Part shown: in pieces, positions 61,675 to 64,000 of the stretch
Layout: each line of letters begins with the position of its first letter
How positions within the stretch are numbered: position 1 is the stretch's first letter
DNA from: JADCRZ01 sp031399065
Lineage (GTDB): Bacteria; Bacteroidota; Bacteroidia; Chitinophagales; Chitinophagaceae
DNA: 64,000 bases
Assembly (NCBI GenBank): GCA_031399065.1
Contig: JANNOM010000077.1
Span: 4,444 to 68,443 of the forward strand
Reading direction: 5' to 3'
Translations under genes and position numbers: made by a program
Notes under the pieces: generated by a model
Seen by the model: only the letters and a program-made list of their open reading frames with translations
Databases searched by the model: none
What the model was told of the DNA's origin: nothing

Positions 61675-62805
61675 ATGAAAATATTAATATATGAAATTAC
61701 ACATCTTGAATGTGTCTTATCACTGGCAGAAATATTGAGGGATAGTCATTATGAAATAACTTTTTTTGTTCATGAAAAGATGAAAAATGAAATAGAAACG
61801 GCCATCTCATGTGCTACTAGAAAGTATTACCGTTGGATATTTGTTAAAGATGAACATATTCTTGCAAGATATAGGCATATTGAGGTAGAAATACGAAAAA
61901 ATAGGCCCTCAATTTTATGGATTCATACCGCAGACAGCAAGCTTTTAATGTTTACTATGCTTTCAATAAAATATCCTAAAATTCGCATAGTAGTAAATAT
62001 TCATGAAGTGAATGATTTACTCAAACCCTACACAGATATAAAATTCATAATTCAATATATATGTAAAAAAACTTTTATCAATAGAATTGGGGCCTTTATC
62101 GTTAATTCACAAAAAATGAAAAACTATATCGATGAAAATAAATTATCGAAGACCCCTTGCTTTGTATTACCGGTCACTTATTACCAATCAGTTCCTAATT
62201 ATTCCAGGCATAAATTTACAGTTGTAATTTCCGGAACAATTGAAAGTAAAAGGCGAGATTATGTCGTGGCTTTATCTGCCTGGAAATTGTTTTTAAGTAA
62301 AATGGTTACTGATGAATACCCCAAATTAATTCTTGCAGGATCGGCAATACCAAATGGAAAGAACATTATAAAAATTTGCTCTGAAGATCCGCTATTAAAA
62401 ATATCTGTTGTTATTTATATGAATGAAATACCGCAACTATTGTTTAATAAGATTCTTTTGAAATCTTCCGTACTGTTATCACCATTAAATATTAAAACCT
62501 TTTCATCTTCAAAAACACCAGAGATATATGGTATTACTAAAAATAGCGGCAATGTATACGATTCAATTAAATATGGATTACCAGTAATTTGGCCTGAAGA
62601 AATGGAAGTACTACCTGAATTAGTAAGCAGTTCTTTATACTATAAAAATCCGGATGACTTGTCAGATCTTTTGCAAACTCTTTATGAAGATCATCACAAG
62701 CTTCAAAGTTTGCATAGCGCTGCAAAAGTAAATGCTGGTAAATTTTCTCTACGGGAAATGCGTTTAAGAACTAAGAAAATTCTGCAAGCAATTACAAATT
62801 TATAG
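61675..62805 (+). CDS. Glycosyltransferase, GT-B fold
   Basis: A 376-residue enzyme from the ATG at 61675 (MKILIYEITHLECV); the frame is open to 61606 but the extra 23 residues overlap the start of the divergent gene. Donor-binding half: FTVVISGTIESKRRDYVVALSAW near residue 183, LLLSPLNIKTFSSSKTPEIYGITKNSGNVYDSIKYGLPVIWPEEM near residue 260 (read in parts). The DNA is clearly A+T-rich. The third island gene, transcribed away from the other two; its stop is 15 bases from the convergent tpiA stop. Sugar specificity unknown. Confidence 0.8.
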   Translation: MKILIYEITHLECVLSLAEILRDSHYEITFFVHEKMKNEIETAISCATRKYYRWIFVKDEHILARYRHIEVEIRKNRPSILWIHTADSKLLMFTMLSIKYPKIRIVVNIHEVNDLLKPYTDIKFIIQYICKKTFINRIGAFIVNSQKMKNYIDENKLSKTPCFVLPVTYYQSVPNYSRHKFTVVISGTIESKRRDYVVALSAWKLFLSKMVTDEYPKLILAGSAIPNGKNIIKICSEDPLLKISVVIYMNEIPQLLFNKILLKSSVLLSPLNIKTFSSSKTPEIYGITKNSGNVYDSIKYGLPVIWPEEMEVLPELVSSSLYYKNPDDLSDLLQTLYEDHHKLQSLHSAAKVNAGKFSLREMRLRTKKILQAITNL

Positions 62806-62820
62806 TTTATGTTTAGTTAA

Positions 62821-63588
62821 CTAACCCTTTTCCAACCCCTTAATAATCTCAATAAAATCCGCCGCCACCAAAGAAGCACCGCCTACCAGTCCCCCGTCTA
62901 CATCCGGCTGCGAGAATAGCTCTTTGGAATTACCTGCTTTTACGCTGCCACCATAAAGGATGGGAATGATATCAGCCGTTTCATGGCCATACTTGCCGGC
63001 CAGTACGGATCTTAAGTAAGCCTGTATCTCCTGGGCCTGACTGGTAGTGGCCGTTTTGCCGGTGCCGATTGCCCAGATGGGCTCATATGCGATGATGATC
63101 CCTGAAAGCTGGCTGGCAGATAAATGAAATAAGGATTCTTTTAATTGCTTTTCGACGTACGTATTTTGTGTGCCCGCTTCGCGGATGTTTAATGGTTCGC
63201 CGCAGCAGAATATAGGCGTTATGTCCTCTTCGAGTAGTAGGTCGATCTTTTCAGCCAGGTCCTGGTTGTTTTCCTGGAAATACTCGCGGCGTTCGCTATG
63301 ACCAATCACGCAATACTGGATGCCGATCGACTTCAGCATTTCTACAGATACTTCACCGGTATAGGCACCCGATTTTTTATGGTAACAGTTTTGAGCAGCA
63401 ATGGCATAATTATCGTGTTGCTCCACGATATGCCTTGCCATGTTTAGATAGGGAAACGGAACGGCAAAAATAGCGTACTGGTGCGGCTTCAATTCTATCC
63501 CGGCTCCCAGTATGTCGGTAAGCAGGCTTTCTCCCTGTAACGCTGTCAGGTTCATTTTCCAGTTGGCCGCAGCTATTTGTTTTCTCAT
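62821..63588 (-). CDS. tpiA: Triosephosphate isomerase
   Basis: Interconverts dihydroxyacetone phosphate and glyceraldehyde 3-phosphate. 255 residues with AANWKMN (about 7-13, catalytic Lys), GHSERREYF (about 97, catalytic His), AYEPIWAIGTGKTATTSQAQE (about 165, catalytic Glu) and the GGSVKAGNSKELFSQPDVDGGLVGGASL phosphate loop (read in parts). It follows the GlmU-like gene by 20 bases on the same strand. Confidence 0.97.
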   Translation of the reverse strand: MRKQIAAANWKMNLTALQGESLLTDILGAGIELKPHQYAIFAVPFPYLNMARHIVEQHDNYAIAAQNCYHKKSGAYTGEVSVEMLKSIGIQYCVIGHSERREYFQENNQDLAEKIDLLLEEDITPIFCCGEPLNIREAGTQNTYVEKQLKESLFHLSASQLSGIIIAYEPIWAIGTGKTATTSQAQEIQAYLRSVLAGKYGHETADIIPILYGGSVKAGNSKELFSQPDVDGGLVGGASLVAADFIEIIKGLEKG

Positions 63589-63608
63589 TTCTTATGGGTT
63601 GTTTATAT

Positions 63609-64000
63609 TTAGTAGTGTTGATGATTGGTATGATCAATTGCCGAATCAAGGTCAAAAATATGCTTCAATCGGCGTACTTCCTCATCGCTGACGGATTGGT
63701 TTTTTAGTTTTTTCCAGTTGTTGATATCCCTGACCGCTTTTTCAAATTCATATTTTATCCCTGGTTTAGTTCCCCAGCTAAAGTCGGGTATATATTTTGG
63801 CATTAACCCTGCTCCGAATATATTAGCGCAGATACCGGTGACGGTGCCGGTATTAAAAGAGGTATTGACGGCACTTCTCGAATAATCCCCCATCAGCAGT
63901 CCGCATTTGTTGCCCGCACTTACAAAAGAGCCGGAAGCCTTGCTCCACACCCTTACTTCGCCCGCGTTGTTTTTAAGGTTCGAATTGGATGTGCCCGCGC
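63609..64000 (-). CDS. GlmU-like nucleotidyltransferase, N-terminal part outside the window
   Basis: The frame is open to the right edge; the GTG at 63950 is internal because codons before it spell GTSNSNLKNNAGEVRVW, the NSxLKNN element of a GlmU-type left-handed beta-helix. It continues SFVSAGNKCGLLMGDYSRSAVNTSFNTGTVTG and ends in a charged helix (about 40 residues). It fits the C-terminal end of Bacteroidota proteins annotated as putative sugar nucleotidyl transferases or GlmU-related; the nucleotidyl domain is not visible, so the exact activity is not shown. Confidence 0.75.
   Translation of the reverse strand, partial: AGTSNSNLKNNAGEVRVWSKASGSFVSAGNKCGLLMGDYSRSAVNTSFNTGTVTGICANIFGAGLMPKYIPDFSWGTKPGIKYEFEKAVRDINNWKKLKNQSVSDEEVRRLKHIFDLDSAIDHTNHQHY

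Noticed and set aside
58850..62820. A+T-rich island considered as a prophage or integrative element
   Set aside because: No integrase, attachment repeats, tRNA edge or phage genes are present.

Overview
The window looks like a chromosomal segment of a Bacteroidota bacterium, most likely of the Chitinophagaceae or a close relative. Family markers support this: a FecI-type sigma / FecR / TonB-receptor locus, a type IX secretion C-terminal sorting domain on an M43 protease, a GLPGLI protein, a PorG/DUF6089-like barrel, an HU-CCDC81 protein, the futalosine menaquinone enzyme MqnE, a eukaryote-like NADP isocitrate dehydrogenase, and many promoters of the Bacteroidota type (TAnnTTTG) with few Shine-Dalgarno sites. 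No tRNA, rRNA, CRISPR array, insertion sequence or phage gene was seen.

Layout. 1-2945: end of an Smr-domain gene, the RNase P RNA gene (rnpB), then the yceD-rpmF-plsX unit on the minus strand. 3202-4705: small accessory genes. 4928-10716: a four-gene cell-surface signalling locus (TonB receptor, ECF sigma, FecR anti-sigma, and an STN protein carrying twelve 16-residue repeats). 10730-11952: NTF2-like and DUF2461 genes. 12099-24424: an eleven-gene exopolysaccharide operon of Wzx/Wzy type (Wza, Wzc kinase, Wzx, Wzy, four glycosyltransferases including a WecG/TagA type, three hexapeptide acyltransferases). The initiating polyprenyl glycosylphosphotransferase faces it at 25370-26794, and two more glycosyltransferases lie at 27697-29911 beyond an orphan ftsE.

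30141-37110 is housekeeping: rpsO, pnp, prmA, plsY, an M48 lipoprotein protease, a small unknown gene and icd. 37262-38463 holds two tandem Crp/Fnr-like regulators. 38472-46003 holds mqnE, an HU-like membrane protein, a methyltransferase, glutaminyl cyclotransferase, the M43 protease, a bestrophin, a DUF6089-like barrel and a DUF4440 protein. 45993-58796 holds nnr, a serine hydrolase, serA, a GLPGLI gene, a small secreted protein, a TPR protein, gyrA, a saccharopine-dehydrogenase-like gene and lepA. 58902-62805 is a visibly A+T-rich three-gene polysaccharide island (pyruvyl transferase, F420-hydrogenase-beta-like protein, glycosyltransferase) between lepA and tpiA. The window ends inside a GlmU-like nucleotidyltransferase gene.

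The least ordinary content is (i) the split signalling locus, in which the STN domain sits on a repeat protein rather than on the TonB receptor, (ii) the A+T-rich island, (iii) the paired Crp-like genes with a perfect palindrome at the start codon of the first, and (iv) several well-formed RNA hairpins in intergenic regions (rpmF-plsX, rpsO-pnp, and a 23-bp perfect inverted repeat before icd). I do not see a clearly new defence or mobile system.
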